A stretch of DNA of 64,000 nt, taken from contig NZ_SNZF01000003.1 in the NCBI RefSeq assembly GCF_004363725.1, forward strand, positions 62,001-126,000. The letters are read 5' to 3'. The translations under genes and the position numbers were made by a program. Source of the DNA: Aquamicrobium defluvii. GTDB taxonomy: Bacteria > Pseudomonadota > Alphaproteobacteria > Rhizobiales > Rhizobiaceae. A model generated the notes under the pieces. That model was not told where the DNA came from and made no database searches. It saw only the letters and a program-made list of their open reading frames with translations. This document shows positions 18,313 to 28,329 of the stretch, in pieces (the stretch's first letter is position 1; each line of letters starts with the position of its first letter).

Positions 18313-18576
18313 ATGATGCTTGCTGATGCATTCATGGCTATTGCCGATCCCAACCGGCGTCATATTCTGGAGGAGCTCCGGCGTGGCCCGAAGACCGTTA
18401 CCGAACTGGCCTCCGGACTGCCGATCTCAAGACCCGCGGTTTCCCAGCATCTGAAGGTGTTGCTCGATGCGGGACTGGTCAGCGCGCAGGCGGAAGGCAC
18501 CCGCCGCGTCTACAGCATCAGCAATGCCGGTTTCGTGCAGTTGAACCTGTGGCTGGACCAGTTCTGGGCGGTCTGA
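18313..18576 (+). CDS. ArsR-family winged-helix regulator
   Basis: An 87-aa minimal ArsR-type protein: LADAFMAIADPNRRHILEELRRGPKTVTELA, then the recognition helix ISRPAVSQHLKVLLDAGLV and a wing EGTRRVYSI. It has no cysteine or clustered histidine, so a metal sensor is unlikely. Two consecutive ATGs start the frame (18313 and 18316). It is shorter than most ArsR proteins because it ends soon after the wing. Many relatives are paired with an SRPBCC-type protein, but none follows here. Confidence 0.82.
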   Translation: MMLADAFMAIADPNRRHILEELRRGPKTVTELASGLPISRPAVSQHLKVLLDAGLVSAQAEGTRRVYSISNAGFVQLNLWLDQFWAV

Positions 18577-18660
18577 AGCGCGCGCCAAAGCACGGGCTGT
18601 GCCGGTATGGCGACATGCCATTCAACCACTGCCCGGCAACGTTGTGGGGTTGCAGAGCTG

Positions 18661-18693
18661 CAAAAATGAAAAAGACCGCCCGGAGGCGGTCTT
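18661..18693 (-). terminator. Intrinsic terminator of rpmF
   Basis: A perfect 9-bp stem (18672-18680 with 18685-18693) followed on the minus strand by TTTTTCATTTTTG. It lies 26 bp after the rpmF stop codon and also faces the ArsR gene. Confidence 0.88.
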
Positions 18694-18718
18694 CAGACTT
18701 GCCGGCGATCCTGAAAGA

Positions 18719-18901
18719 TCAGCCTTCCTTCGGCGTCAGAACCTGGCGACCGCGATACATGCCGGTCTTCAGGTCGACGTGATGGGGGCGGCGCATTTCG
18801 CCCGAATTCTTGTCCTCGACATAGGTCGGCGCCTTGAGCGCATCGGCCGAACGGCGCATGCCGCGCTTGGACGGAGAGGTTTTTCGCTTCGGTACGGCCA
18901 T
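18719..18901 (-). CDS. rpmF: 50S ribosomal protein L32
   Basis: A 60-aa ribosomal protein, opening [20 protein letters not shown] with the usual [16 protein letters not shown] core. It has no zinc-binding cysteines, as is usual in alphaproteobacterial L32. It is monocistronic, with a T-tailed terminator. It lies downstream of mtgA on the same strand, a common order in Rhizobiales. Confidence 0.97.
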   Translation of the reverse strand: MAVPKRKTSPSKRGMRRSADALKAPTYVEDKNSGEMRRPHHVDLKTGMYRGRQVLTPKEG

Positions 18902-19034
18902 GGATATGCTCCGCTCGTGTTCAACAGCCTGCCTCGCCCCTGTGTAAGGGCCGCCTGCAGGGCCAAATTCCAGATGAAAGTGGCGTGCCTATACACGGCC
19001 TGCAACGTTTTGGCCAGCGGGGACAGCAAGTTTT

Positions 19035-19808
19035 TTAGCTGCGCGCCGATTTGAGGCAGCCGACATAGCTGCCCGCACGCGCCGCGCGCCGTTCTATCAG
19101 GCTGGCCAGACGGCGCAAGCCCGGGCCGGGTCTGGCCGGGTTGCGCGCCTGCGGATTGGGCAGGGTGACGGCCAGAAGCGCCGCCTGCCGGCGTGTCAGT
19201 TTTGCGGCCGGCACGCCGAAATGATGCTGCGCCGCCGCTTCGATGCCATAGATGCCCGGTCCCCACTCGGCGATATTGAGATAGATTTCCATGATCCGCC
19301 GCTTGGGCATCACCAGATCGAAATAAACCGCCAGCGGCAGCTCCACCACCTTGCGCGCCGTGCTGAAGGGTTTTTGCCACAGGTAGAGGTTCTTCACCGT
19401 CTGCATGGTGATCGTCGAGGCGCCGCGCGTGCCCCCGCCGGCCAGTGCATCGTTGACGACGGCCCGCAATTCGCCGAGGTCGACGCCATGATGCGAGCAG
19501 AACTGTCCGTCCTCCGACATGATCACCGAGTGGGCGAGCACCGGCGCGATCTCGTCCAGCGGCACCCAGCGGCGGTCGTAGCCGGAGAAGGTGGCCAGAT
19601 CCTTCAGCATCAGCGTGGAGACCGGATGGACGAAGGAAGGCAGGTAAAGCAGGGTGAGCACGACCGGCACCAGCGCGACGATCGACGCAAGCCTCGCGAG
19701 CGGACGAAGCCAGCCCCTGCCCCTGCTTCTGCCCCTCGATCGCGAAGCCATGCCTTGTCCCCGGTGGACCAGCCCTTCGGTCTCCTGCTCTATGATCGGT
19801 TCCGACAC
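19035..19808 (-). CDS. mtgA: Monofunctional peptidoglycan glycosyltransferase
   Basis: A GT51 enzyme that polymerises lipid II into glycan strands, 257 aa with one N-terminal membrane anchor (about 39-58). The catalytic block [16 protein letters not shown] (about 95-110) and [21 protein letters not shown] (about 123-143) are diagnostic. The frame begins with GTG at 19808, preceded by GGGAG; an ATG at 19751 (MASRSRG) with AAGG upstream is an equally plausible start and gives 238 aa. It is divergent from the prenyltransferase gene. Confidence 0.92.
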   Translation of the reverse strand: MSEPIIEQETEGLVHRGQGMASRSRGRSRGRGWLRPLARLASIVALVPVVLTLLYLPSFVHPVSTLMLKDLATFSGYDRRWVPLDEIAPVLAHSVIMSEDGQFCSHHGVDLGELRAVVNDALAGGGTRGASTITMQTVKNLYLWQKPFSTARKVVELPLAVYFDLVMPKRRIMEIYLNIAEWGPGIYGIEAAAQHHFGVPAAKLTRRQAALLAVTLPNPQARNPARPGPGLRRLASLIERRAARAGSYVGCLKSARS

Positions 19809-19891
19809 CCGGCCGCTCCCGCCTGCACTCTTTCCGCATAAAGGTGCTTGGCTTCTTGCGCAATGTCTGCGCGTCGGCTACCGCTCCCGAC

Positions 19892-20830
19892 ATGGAAAAC
19901 GACGCCCGAATTCGCTTCGAAACCCTGCTTGATGAACGGGCTCAAACCGTCGGGACGCTGCTGCGCGACATTCTCGACCGCAATGCCCTGCCGGGCGAGA
20001 TTGTACGCCCCGGGCGCCTGCTGGACGCGATGCGCCATGGCGCACTCAATGGCGGCAAGCGACTGCGGCCTTTCCTCGTCGTCGAAAGCGCAGCCCTGTT
20101 CGGCGCGAGCGCGCGCCCGCAGGAAGCTTTTCGCGTGGCGGCGGCGCTGGAATGCGTGCATTGCTATTCGCTCATCCATGACGACCTGCCGGCGATGGAC
20201 GACGACGACATGCGCCGCGGCCAGCCGACCGTCCACAGGGCTTTCGACGAGGCCACCGCCATCCTGGCAGGCGACGCGCTGCTGACGCTGGCCTTCGATA
20301 TCCTGTCCGACGACGCCCATGACAGGGGCGGCGCATCCGTCCCGCCGGCCGCGCGCCTTGCCCTCGTGCGCGGTCTTGCCCGCGCATCCGGGCTCGGCGG
20401 CATGGTGGGCGGGCAGATGCTCGACCTTGCCGCCGAGCGCGAAACGCCCGACGAAGCCGGCATCATCCGTTTGCAGGCGATGAAGACCGGCGCGCTGTTC
20501 CGCTATGCCTGCGAGGCTGGCGCGATCGTGGCCGGCGCAGACGAAAGCGACCGCGAAAGGCTGGCCGAATTCGGCTCGGCCATCGGGCTCGCCTTCCAGC
20601 TCGCCGACGATCTGCTCGACCTGACCGCGGATGCCGGCCATCTCGGCAAGGCGACCGGCAAGGATGCGGCCGCCGGCAAGGCCACTCTCGCCGCCCTGCA
20701 CGGGCCGGACTGGGCTCGCAGCCAGCTTCACGGGCTGGTGGAGCAGGCATCTGGCCTGCTCGAACCCTACGGCGAGCGCGCCGCGATCCTGAAACAGGCC
20801 GCCGGTTTCGTCGCTTCCCGCGACAGGTAG
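19892..20830 (+). CDS. ispA: Polyprenyl synthetase, farnesyl diphosphate synthase type
   Basis: A trans-isoprenyl diphosphate synthase that condenses IPP with allylic diphosphates. The start GGKRLRPFL, the first aspartate-rich motif DDLPAMDDDD and the second motif QLADDLLD are all present; the residues before the first motif (HCYSLIHDD) resemble the short-chain IspA class. The ATG at 19892 gives 312 aa; a GTG at 19844 would add 16 poorly conserved residues. No good ribosome-binding site is visible at either. The second aspartate motif is followed by the expected lysine (KATGKD). A GGPP-producing enzyme cannot be excluded. Confidence 0.85.
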   Translation: MENDARIRFETLLDERAQTVGTLLRDILDRNALPGEIVRPGRLLDAMRHGALNGGKRLRPFLVVESAALFGASARPQEAFRVAAALECVHCYSLIHDDLPAMDDDDMRRGQPTVHRAFDEATAILAGDALLTLAFDILSDDAHDRGGASVPPAARLALVRGLARASGLGGMVGGQMLDLAAERETPDEAGIIRLQAMKTGALFRYACEAGAIVAGADESDRERLAEFGSAIGLAFQLADDLLDLTADAGHLGKATGKDAAAGKATLAALHGPDWARSQLHGLVEQASGLLEPYGERAAILKQAAGFVASRDR

Positions 20831-20920
20831 TCCGGTCCGGGCGCAACAGAACGGATTGTTAATGGTATATGGAGCGTAATCCCGGCCACTAGAATTGCGT
20901 AGATGGGTTGGGGACTGCGC

Positions 20921-23239
20921 ATGCCGGAATATTCGTCGTTCGTCCGCTCAGTCCGGATCAGGTATCTGTCCGGCCTTACGGTGCTGGCGCTTACGGTAGT
21001 CGGCCTCATAGCGGCGCTGAACCACATCAACACCTATCGCAACCGCGTCGATATGCTGAGCGCGCTCATCGCCAGCTTGGGCAGCAGTCTCGACAATGCG
21101 GCGAACTTCACCGAGAACGCCGCCTCCGCATGGCACATCACCGCGAGGGATGAGCTTACGGGATCGGCCGGCCTGCACGCGCGCAAGCTGCTGCAAGGCA
21201 TCGAGGCGATCACCGCCGACCTGGCGGAGCTCTCGCCGCGGATGGCGCAGGGCACGACGGACGCGCTCGCGGCGGCCTCGGTCAATCGCGATCTCCTGTG
21301 GTCGGCGCGCGACATGGCCCGCAACCTTGCCCTGATGACCCAGGCGAAGAGCCTCGACGACTGGAACCACCGCGACGTCCTCAACCAGAACAGCCTGTTC
21401 GCGCAACCGCTTCTGATGCGCGCCCGCGTCGCGCTGGACGCCGAACGCCGGCTGGCCGATGCACGCTCCTCAAGCCTGCTCATGTGGGGAACGGTAATCT
21501 TCGCGCTGACGCTGGCTGGCGTCACCTTCTGGATCTTCCGCCCCATGGAAAAAGCGATCCGCCGCGCTTTTGCCCGGACGGCCGAATCGCTCAAGCGCGC
21601 CGAAGAGGCCGACCGTGCCAAGTCCGAATTCCTCGCCAATATGAGCCATGAAATCCGCACCCCCATGAATGGCGTGCTCGGCATGGCCGAACTGCTCGCC
21701 AACACGGATCTGACGCCGCGCCAGAAAACCTTCACCGACGTGATCGTCAAATCCGGTCATGCGCTGCTCACCATCATCAACGACATCCTGGATTTCTCAA
21801 AGATCAATGCCGGCCAGCTTACGCTGAATCCCGCACCGTTCCGGCTGGCCGAGGCGGTGGAGGATGTCGCCACGCTGGTTTCGGCCCGTGTCGCGGAAAA
21901 GAATCTGGAGCTGATCGTGCGCATCGACCCGCGCCTGCCGGCCTTCGTCGTCGGCGATGCCGGCCGCTTCCGCCAGATTATCACCAACCTGCTCGGCAAC
22001 GCCGTGAAGTTCACCGAGAAAGGCCATGTGCTGGTCGATGTCAGCGGTGAGGTGGCCGACGGCAAGGCCATCCTGAAGGTCAGCGTCGAGGATACCGGTA
22101 TCGGCATTCCCGCCGACAAGCTGCAAGGCGTGTTCGAAAAGTTCGCGCAGGTCGATGCCTCTTCCACCCGCCGTCACGAAGGCACCGGCCTCGGGCTTGC
22201 CATCGGAGCGCGGCTGGTGGAACTGATGGGCGGCGAGATGGGCGTCAGCAGCGAACCGGGGCACGGCTCGGTCTTCTGGTTCAGCGCGCCCATGCCCGTT
22301 CACGACATGCATGTCGACGACGAGCGCGTCCCCGGCGACGTGACCGGCGCGCGCGTCCTGATCATCGACGACAACCCGGTCAACCGCGACATCCTGCTCG
22401 AACAGCTCCGAAGCTGGGGCTTCGATTGCGCGGCGGCTGAAAGCGGAGCCGTCGGCCTTGCCTTTCTGGACCGGGCCTGCCAGCTCGGCGCCTCCGTCGA
22501 TTGCATCATCCTCGACTATCAGATGCCGGGCATGAACGGCGCTGACGTGGCCCGTGCAATTGCCGGTGACAGCCGCCTCTCCACCATACCGGTCGTGCTG
22601 CTGACATCCGTCGATCAGGTGGATTTCGCCCGGCTGATCATCGACTACGGCATTGCTGCGCATCTGACCAAGCCGGCGCGCTCCGCAGTACTGCTGGGCA
22701 CCATCATCTCCACCATCCAGAAGGCACGCATGCATCCGGGCGCCGCTCAGTTCGTGCGCGAGCAGTCATTTCATCCGCCACCCGCCCCCCGCCATGTCGA
22801 AACACCCGTTCTGACACCCGCCATGACGAAGGAATCCAAGGGAGGATCGATCGACATCCTGATCGCGGAGGACAATGAGGTGAACCAGATGGTGTTCAGC
22901 CAGATCCTCAACGGGCTGGGCCTCAGCTACCGCATCGCCTCCAACGGACGCACGGCGCTCGACATGCACCGGGCGCTCAACCCGAGGCTGATCCTCATGG
23001 ATGTCTCGATGCCGGACATGAACGGGTATGAGGCGACCCGCGCCATCCGTGCCGCCGAGGCGCCTGGCGGGCGGCGCACACCGATCATCGGCGTCACCGC
23101 CCATGCGCTGAAGGGGGATCGCGAGAAGTGCCTCGATTCCGGCATGGACGATTACCTGCCCAAACCCGTATCGCCCGACCGGCTGGCATCCAAGATCGGC
23201 AACTGGCTGGGCGAGGCGCTGACGGCGAAATCGGCCTGA
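20921..23239 (+). CDS. Hybrid sensor histidine kinase with two receiver domains
   Basis: A 772-aa membrane kinase. Hydrophobic segments near 15-34 and 188-207 flank a mostly helical periplasmic sensor. HisKA follows, with the phosphorylated His at about 243 ([13 protein letters not shown]), then HATPase ([28 protein letters not shown]). The first receiver ([23 protein letters not shown]) and the second ([23 protein letters not shown]) both keep the phospho-Asp and Lys. No Hpt domain is present, so output must use a separate phosphotransfer protein. ATG 20921 is preferred over 20903 because GGGGA lies 8 nt upstream. The signal is unknown. Confidence 0.9.
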   Translation: MPEYSSFVRSVRIRYLSGLTVLALTVVGLIAALNHINTYRNRVDMLSALIASLGSSLDNAANFTENAASAWHITARDELTGSAGLHARKLLQGIEAITADLAELSPRMAQGTTDALAAASVNRDLLWSARDMARNLALMTQAKSLDDWNHRDVLNQNSLFAQPLLMRARVALDAERRLADARSSSLLMWGTVIFALTLAGVTFWIFRPMEKAIRRAFARTAESLKRAEEADRAKSEFLANMSHEIRTPMNGVLGMAELLANTDLTPRQKTFTDVIVKSGHALLTIINDILDFSKINAGQLTLNPAPFRLAEAVEDVATLVSARVAEKNLELIVRIDPRLPAFVVGDAGRFRQIITNLLGNAVKFTEKGHVLVDVSGEVADGKAILKVSVEDTGIGIPADKLQGVFEKFAQVDASSTRRHEGTGLGLAIGARLVELMGGEMGVSSEPGHGSVFWFSAPMPVHDMHVDDERVPGDVTGARVLIIDDNPVNRDILLEQLRSWGFDCAAAESGAVGLAFLDRACQLGASVDCIILDYQMPGMNGADVARAIAGDSRLSTIPVVLLTSVDQVDFARLIIDYGIAAHLTKPARSAVLLGTIISTIQKARMHPGAAQFVREQSFHPPPAPRHVETPVLTPAMTKESKGGSIDILIAEDNEVNQMVFSQILNGLGLSYRIASNGRTALDMHRALNPRLILMDVSMPDMNGYEATRAIRAAEAPGGRRTPIIGVTAHALKGDREKCLDSGMDDYLPKPVSPDRLASKIGNWLGEALTAKSA

Positions 23240-23248
23240 CAAGTTCGG

Positions 23249-24145
23249 TCAGCGATTGCGCAGCACGACGCAGGAACCGCCTGAACCGCGCAATTTCCGA
23301 CAGATCGTATCGGCTTCGGAGCGGTTCCCGGCCCCGATGCGCACCGCGTAGATGCCACGCCTCCCGCGTGGCGAGCGCACCCGGCTGACCACCGGATCGT
23401 GTCCTTCGAGCACGCCTGCATGGCGCGCCTGAAGGCGCTGCCATTGCCGGATCACCGCGGCGCGGTTGAAGCCGCCGGCAACCTGCACCCCCCAAGGCTT
23501 GACCGGAACCGTGGCCATTGCGACGGTCGATGACGCCGAGACAGGCAGGCGCCGGCAGGCGGGGCCGAAACCGAGTTCGGGATGCAGCTTCTGCACCTTG
23601 CCGGCATAGGCCTTGTCCGAAAAGGCGTCGGCGGGCTCGCCCATGATGTCGAGCACGTAGTTTTCCGTCTCCAGCGGCAGGAACCCGCCGTTGGAGAGCC
23701 AGCGTGCGACCCGGTTCTCACCGGCATTGTAGGCGGCGGCGGCAAGGCCGAGATTGCCGAACGTCCGCTTCAGCTCGGCAAGATAGGCAGCCGAGGCCGG
23801 AATCGCCTGTTCGACGTCGAAGGAATCTCCCAGCCCGCGCATCCGCGCCGTGCCCGGCATGAACTGGGCAATGCCTTGCGCGCCGGCCGGGCTCACCGCG
23901 TTGGGGTCGAAGCGGCTTTCCTTCCAGATCAGCCGCGCGAGGAAATCGCGCGGCAGCCCGGCGCGATCCGAATGGAACTCGATGAGGTCGCATACCCGGT
24001 CGGTCAACCGTTCACGCGCCGGCTTCGGCGGATCGGCACGGGCAGCCCCGCCCCCGGCAGCAACGATCAGCACCCCGGCGAGAAACAAACCGGCGGAAAT
24101 GGCCCGGCGCGCTGCCTGTCTGATCCCGCTGTCTTTTCCTGACAT
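23249..24145 (-). CDS. Periplasmic lytic transglycosylase (SLT domain)
   Basis: A 298-aa exported protein with a signal peptide ending GGGAARA. The soluble lytic transglycosylase domain spans about 50-170; the catalytic glutamate is in RLIWKESRFDPNAVS, followed by GAQGIAQFMPGTA and AAAYNAGENRV. A SPOR-like tail closes the protein (GIYAVRIGAGNRSEADTICRKLRGSGGSC), which could direct it to septal peptidoglycan. The ATG at 24145 has AGGAGG upstream; the open frame before it (to 24385) lacks support. It is 46 bp downstream of ispG on the same strand. Confidence 0.88.
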   Translation of the reverse strand: MSGKDSGIRQAARRAISAGLFLAGVLIVAAGGGAARADPPKPARERLTDRVCDLIEFHSDRAGLPRDFLARLIWKESRFDPNAVSPAGAQGIAQFMPGTARMRGLGDSFDVEQAIPASAAYLAELKRTFGNLGLAAAAYNAGENRVARWLSNGGFLPLETENYVLDIMGEPADAFSDKAYAGKVQKLHPELGFGPACRRLPVSASSTVAMATVPVKPWGVQVAGGFNRAAVIRQWQRLQARHAGVLEGHDPVVSRVRSPRGRRGIYAVRIGAGNRSEADTICRKLRGSGGSCVVLRNR

Positions 24146-24191
24146 CGGATGGGGCCTCCTGATTGCGAAACGCTCAGGACGGCGCATGGCG

Positions 24192-25448
24192 CTACTCGGC
24201 AGCTCTGGCTCTCGTCCCCATGCCGAAGCGGTTTTCGATATATTCGGAAACCATCTTCTCGAAATCGGCGGCGATGTTGGGTCCGCGCAGCGTCGCCGCC
24301 TTCTCGCCGTCGATGAACACGGGGGCGGACGGCGTTTCGCCGGTGCCGGGCAACGAGATGCCGATATCGGCGTGCTTGGATTCACCCGGTCCGTTGACGA
24401 TGCACCCCATCACCGCGACCTTGAGCTGCTCCACCCCCGGATATCTGGTCCGCCATACCGGCATGTTGCGGCGGATGTCTTCCTGAATGGTCTGGGCGAG
24501 CTCCTGAAACACCGTCGAAGTGGTGCGTCCGCAGCCGGGGCAGGCGGCCACGATCGGAATGAACTGGCGGAAACCCATGGTCTGGAGCAGTTCCTGCGAC
24601 ACCTGCACCTCGCGCGTGCGGTCGCCGCCGGGCTCCGGCGTCAGCGAAATGCGGATGGTGTCGCCGATGCCCTGCTGGAGCAGAATGCCCATGGAAGCCG
24701 AAGACGCCACGATGCCCTTGGACCCCATGCCGGCTTCCGTCAGGCCAAGATGCAGCGCATGGTCGCAGCGCCTTGCGAGTTCCGCGTAGACGGCGATCAG
24801 GTCCTGCACACCGCTGACCTTGGCCGACAGGATGATGCGGTCGCGGCCGAGGCCGATCTCTTCCGCCAGATGGGCCGACAGCAGCGCCGACTGCACGATG
24901 GCCTCGCGCGTCACCTCCTGCGCCGTCATCGGAAAACCCTTGGCCTGGTTCTCGTTCATCAGCCGGGTCAGAAGCTCCTGGTCGAGCGAGCCCCAGTTGA
25001 CGCCGATACGCACCGGCTTGTCATGGCGGATCGCCATCTCGACGATGTCGGCGAACTGCTTGTCCTTCTTGTCCCTGAAGCCAACATTGCCGGGATTGAT
25101 GCGGTATTTGGCCAGCGCCTCGGCGCAGGCAGGATGATCGGCCAGCAGCTTGTGGCCGATATAGTGGAAGTCGCCGACCAGCGGAACATCGACGCCGAGC
25201 CGGGCCAGCCGGTCGCGGATCTTCGGCACCGCAGCGGCGCTTTCGTCGCGGTCCACGGTGATGCGCACGAGTTCGGAACCCGCCCTGTGCAGGGCGGCGA
25301 CCTGCGCCACCGTACCGTCGACATCGGCCGTGTCGGTGTTGGTCATCGACTGCACCACGACCGGCGCGCCGCCGCCGACCATGACGCCGCCGACATCGAC
25401 GCCAACCGAAGCGCGGCGCGGGAACGGAGAGGAATAGTACCCGGTCAT
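24192..25448 (-). CDS. ispG: 4-hydroxy-3-methylbut-2-en-1-yl diphosphate synthase
   Basis: The [4Fe-4S] enzyme of the MEP isoprenoid pathway that makes HMBDP from MEcPP, 418 aa. It shows [17 protein letters not shown], the conserved [12 protein letters not shown] block and the Fe-S ligands in ACPGCGRT and [10 protein letters not shown]. It probably forms a transcription unit with the lytic transglycosylase downstream. A prenyltransferase gene of the same pathway lies about 3.4 kb away on the opposite strand. Confidence 0.96.
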   Translation of the reverse strand: MTGYYSSPFPRRASVGVDVGGVMVGGGAPVVVQSMTNTDTADVDGTVAQVAALHRAGSELVRITVDRDESAAAVPKIRDRLARLGVDVPLVGDFHYIGHKLLADHPACAEALAKYRINPGNVGFRDKKDKQFADIVEMAIRHDKPVRIGVNWGSLDQELLTRLMNENQAKGFPMTAQEVTREAIVQSALLSAHLAEEIGLGRDRIILSAKVSGVQDLIAVYAELARRCDHALHLGLTEAGMGSKGIVASSASMGILLQQGIGDTIRISLTPEPGGDRTREVQVSQELLQTMGFRQFIPIVAACPGCGRTTSTVFQELAQTIQEDIRRNMPVWRTRYPGVEQLKVAVMGCIVNGPGESKHADIGISLPGTGETPSAPVFIDGEKAATLRGPNIAADFEKMVSEYIENRFGMGTRARAAE

Positions 25449-25805
25449 GCCCGGCTGCCTCTGACATTATTCCATGGGCTTTTCCGCATCCCGCGGGACG
25501 CATCGGAAGCCCTGCTGCGTTACATTCTGCATACCGGTCCGGGATCCGGCGACCGGCAGCACAGGCACCGGCACGCGCAGACAGGCACGCGAAACTCTGC
25601 CATGAGGTGGAGGACGCAACCGATCTTGTCAATGCCGCCAATGCACGCGGCTGCCACGTGATGAAAAATCACATCAGGCGCGGGCGCCGGTGGACATCTT
25701 CAAAATGCGGCTGTCCGTCAATCCGATAAAACCGGCCTCCCCAGCCAGCGGCCTGACGCCGCTGACGGGATCTGCCTTATTTCCGGCCATCGGGCCGGTG
25801 GAAAT
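25449..25805. other. Intergenic region upstream of ispG
   Basis: A 357-bp gap between ispG and the minus-strand DUF465 gene. No gene or repeat is recognised. It must hold the ispG promoter. A GC hairpin at 25783-25798 (CCGGCC-4-GGCCGG) lies just after the DUF465 stop codon and is its likely terminator, though it lacks a T tract. Confidence 0.5.
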
Positions 25806-25985
25806 TCAGTGAGAGGTCGGTTGGGCCCTGAGTTTCTCAATCTCGTCCTTGATGGCCAGCTTGCGTCGCTTCAGATTCGCGATTTCGAGATCGTCCGTGG
25901 AAGGATGTTGCATGGCTGAATCGATCTGCCGCTCGATATCGCTGTGCTTCCTGTGCAATTCGTCAAGATGGGATGCAAGAGACAT
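25806..25985 (-). CDS. DUF465 (YdcH-like) small protein
   Basis: A 59-aa coiled-coil protein, opening MSLASHLDELHRKHSDIERQ and ending with LKRRKLAIKDEIEKLRAQ, the conserved DUF465 tail. GGGAGA precedes the ATG. It is divergent from a second DUF465 gene 246 bp away. The function of the family is unknown. Confidence 0.9.
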   Translation of the reverse strand: MSLASHLDELHRKHSDIERQIDSAMQHPSTDDLEIANLKRRKLAIKDEIEKLRAQPTSH

Positions 25986-26148
25986 GATTGGTTCTCCCTT
26001 TCATGGTTTCCTCGACTGCAGCCGCCACCGATGTTGCCGGCCCACATTTGTGACGGCTGGATGACACTGTGCCATCAACCGGGGCGGTTGTCGAACGCAT
26101 AAGCGTTGCATTTCACCCGTGACCAAAATGTGGTACTGATTTGCCAGT

Positions 26149-26168
26149 GAGCGATTTTCTGATCGCTC
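26149..26168. repeat. Short palindrome between the DUF465 genes
   Basis: GAGCGAT and ATCGCTC form a perfect 7-bp inverted repeat with a 6-nt spacer, about 65 bp upstream of the plus-strand DUF465 start. It could be an operator shared by the divergent pair or a transcript hairpin. Confidence 0.45.
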
Positions 26169-26231
26169 CCCGCCCGATCTGATACCCGCCGCCGCAGCGT
26201 TGCGGGCGTCGAAATTTACATATGGTAGGTA

Positions 26232-26435
26232 ATGTCCGAGCAGGAACAGGCCGAGATTCGACTCGAATTCGCGCGTTTGAAGCAGGACCACGCCGATTTC
26301 GACGCCGCCATAAACGCCATGGTGGCCACGGGCTGCGACCCCTTGCAGATCCAGCGAATGAAAAAGAAGAAACTGGCGCTGAAAGACAGGTTGCGCGCGC
26401 TGGAAGACCGCATCATCCCCGACATCATTGCCTGA
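26232..26435 (+). CDS. DUF465 (YdcH-like) small protein
   Basis: A 67-aa protein with the DUF465 pattern: an acidic helix (MSEQEQAEIRLEFARLKQDH), a short loop, then MKKKKLALKDRLRALEDRI. It differs from its divergent neighbour mostly in the first half, so the two are paralogues rather than a recent duplication. The ATG follows a weak TAGGTA. A structured terminator lies about 150 bp downstream. Confidence 0.9.
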   Translation: MSEQEQAEIRLEFARLKQDHADFDAAINAMVATGCDPLQIQRMKKKKLALKDRLRALEDRIIPDIIA

Positions 26436-26587
26436 GCGGATTGTTCTGGCGACGAATCGTCGGTCTGCCCCGGAAGGCGCGGCCGGACGCAGGGGCGATT
26501 CCCATGCATGTATGGAAACAACGTCTGAAAATGCGTCCGCCACAGCCATATGCGGTCTGGTGTGACGGAACCTCCCTGCCTGTGCCG

Positions 26588-26645
26588 GCTGGAGCGGCGG
26601 ACGCCCGGACAGATCCGGGCTGCCGCTCCAGCTGTTTGTTTTCGC
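26588..26645 (+). terminator. Structured terminator downstream of DUF465
   Basis: A perfect 11-bp outer stem (26588-26598 with 26622-26632) encloses a 6-bp inner stem (26604-26609 with 26614-26619) and is followed by TGTTTGTTTTC on the plus strand. Confidence 0.7.
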
Positions 26646-26694
26646 CGCATTTATGCAACGTCAGGTGATTCCACCTGACTGCAAAATGCTCTAC
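26646..26694 (-). repeat. Intergenic palindromic repeat, copy 1
   Basis: Read on the minus strand, this begins GTAGAGCATTTTGCAGTC, continues through an 8-bp palindrome (GTCAGGTG/CACCTGAC on the plus strand) and ends GCATAAATGCG. A second copy on the plus strand at 34487-34535 shares the first 18 bases exactly and the GCATAAATGCG end. In both copies the TAG is the stop codon of the upstream gene. Confidence 0.75.
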
Positions 26695-28142
26695 CTGTCA
26701 GTGACGATCTTGACCTTGTCGCCGGCCGAAAGCGTGGTTCCAGGCCCAAGCGCGTTCAGAACCCGGAAGAGGTCGAGCTTGCGGTCCACACCCACCATCT
26801 GGGCCGCCAGCGTGCCCATGGTCTGGCCCGGCCTCACCGTCACCACCCGTATGCGCAGCGGCTTCAGCGCGTCCCTCTCGGCCTGGGTGAGGATGCGGAA
26901 CGAGCCGCCGACCACACGCGCGACGCTGTCCAGCGAAGTGCTGGCGGCCGGGGCTGCCGTAAGCAGCCGGTAAACCTGACTGCCGGCGCGGATCACGGTA
27001 ACGTCGAATTGCCAGCCCTCGGCCCGCGCCCGCGCGGTCGCCGCCGGATTGCCGTTGATGGTCGTTTCGCGCACGCTCGATGCATCGAGCCCGGCCACCC
27101 AGCCGCTGCGGATATAGTCGCCCAGCGAGCGGCCGGGATCGAGCGAGACACCATCGAAGCGCACCGCCATATCGCCCGGTCCGGTCGCGGTGACAGCGGT
27201 GGCCGAATTGTCGATCATGAAGCCGTCCGGCACCGAGAAGGAAATGCCGAGCTTCGGATGCAGGAAATTGTTGCCGCGCACATAGCCCTCGTCCGGTGTG
27301 TCGCCGTAGAGCAGCCCGTCGATGCCGGCCAGATAGCTGTCGCGGTCGCGCGTGCCGACACCCGGCTGGCCGAACTGCCGCGCATGACGCAGCGCCAGTT
27401 CGATGCGCTGGGGCGTGTTCGGATGCGTTGCAAGGAAATCGAGGCTCGCATCGGTGGCGCCGCTGACCGAGCGGAAATCCGTATAGGCCGACATGGATTG
27501 CAGGAAGCGGCTCGCCGCATAGGGATCGTAACCCGCCTCGCCCACGGACTTGATGCCGATGACGTCGGCTTCAAGTTCCTGATTGCGCGAGAACTGGGCC
27601 AGCCTGAGCTTGCCCCGGATGAGTGCCGCCTTGGCGGTCGGGCTGTCGCCGAGCACGTCGGAGACGACCTTGGTGGCGATGCCCGCTTCCGCCTCCAGCC
27701 GCTGCCGCTGGAGCCCGTGATTGGCGGTGACATGGCCCATCTCATGCGCCACGACCGCCGCCAGCTCCGAGGAATCGTTGGCCAGCGCCAGCAAGCCGCG
27801 GGTGATGTAGAGATAGCCGCCCGGCAGCGCGAAGGCGTTGACATTGGGCGAATTGAGAATGGTGATGCGGTAGTTCTGTGTCGGATTGGCCGAAACCGTG
27901 GTCAGGCTGCCGATGACCTTGGCCACCATCCGCTCCAGCTTCGGGTCGGAATATTCGCCGCCATAGGTGGCCAGAATGCGCGGATGCTGGGCGCGCGCCA
28001 GTTCCGCCAGCTTGTTGTTGGCCGTGACATTGTCCACCGTCACCGGTTTGGTGGAAGGCCGGAAGGCCGATTCCTGCATGTCCGGCGGCACGATGGTCTG
28101 ACAGGCCGCCAGCGTCACAGCGATACCGGCCAGCGCGAACAT
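26691..28142 (-). CDS. M48-family zinc metalloprotease lipoprotein with C-terminal LysM-like region
   Basis: A 483-aa BepA-like protease of outer-membrane quality control. The lipobox is LAAC with Cys14, the zinc motif HEMGH is at 133-137, and the third ligand Glu is in NQELEADVIG. The C-terminal 60 residues (VRPGQTMGTLAAQM...LSAGDKVKIV) resemble a LysM-type module. The ATG at 28142 leaves a signal sequence without a basic residue. The open frame upstream contains PDRKLSPAR, so a non-ATG start upstream is possible. The TAG stop belongs to a repeat element. Confidence 0.87.
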   Translation of the reverse strand: MFALAGIAVTLAACQTIVPPDMQESAFRPSTKPVTVDNVTANNKLAELARAQHPRILATYGGEYSDPKLERMVAKVIGSLTTVSANPTQNYRITILNSPNVNAFALPGGYLYITRGLLALANDSSELAAVVAHEMGHVTANHGLQRQRLEAEAGIATKVVSDVLGDSPTAKAALIRGKLRLAQFSRNQELEADVIGIKSVGEAGYDPYAASRFLQSMSAYTDFRSVSGATDASLDFLATHPNTPQRIELALRHARQFGQPGVGTRDRDSYLAGIDGLLYGDTPDEGYVRGNNFLHPKLGISFSVPDGFMIDNSATAVTATGPGDMAVRFDGVSLDPGRSLGDYIRSGWVAGLDASSVRETTINGNPAATARARAEGWQFDVTVIRAGSQVYRLLTAAPAASTSLDSVARVVGGSFRILTQAERDALKPLRIRVVTVRPGQTMGTLAAQMVGVDRKLDLFRVLNALGPGTTLSAGDKVKIVTDR

Positions 28143-28329
28143 CCGCGCCGGAGACAGCTTTCGGTCAGGCTTCAGGACGGACGACAGCTGGGCTTCCTTT
28201 CCTCGTCTGCGGCATCAGCCGCTACCGTGCCCCGGACGGCTGCACACCACCGGCCGCGATTCGACCGATCCTGCCATATTCCCTAATGTCGCATTGATGG
28301 CAAATTATGTCCGCATGCGGGCAACCGTT

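Noticed and set aside
20831..20920. Co-transcription of the kinase with the prenyltransferase gene as a functional unit
   Set aside because: They share strand and are 90 bp apart, but nothing in the sequence links isoprenoid synthesis to the kinase, so no functional claim is made.
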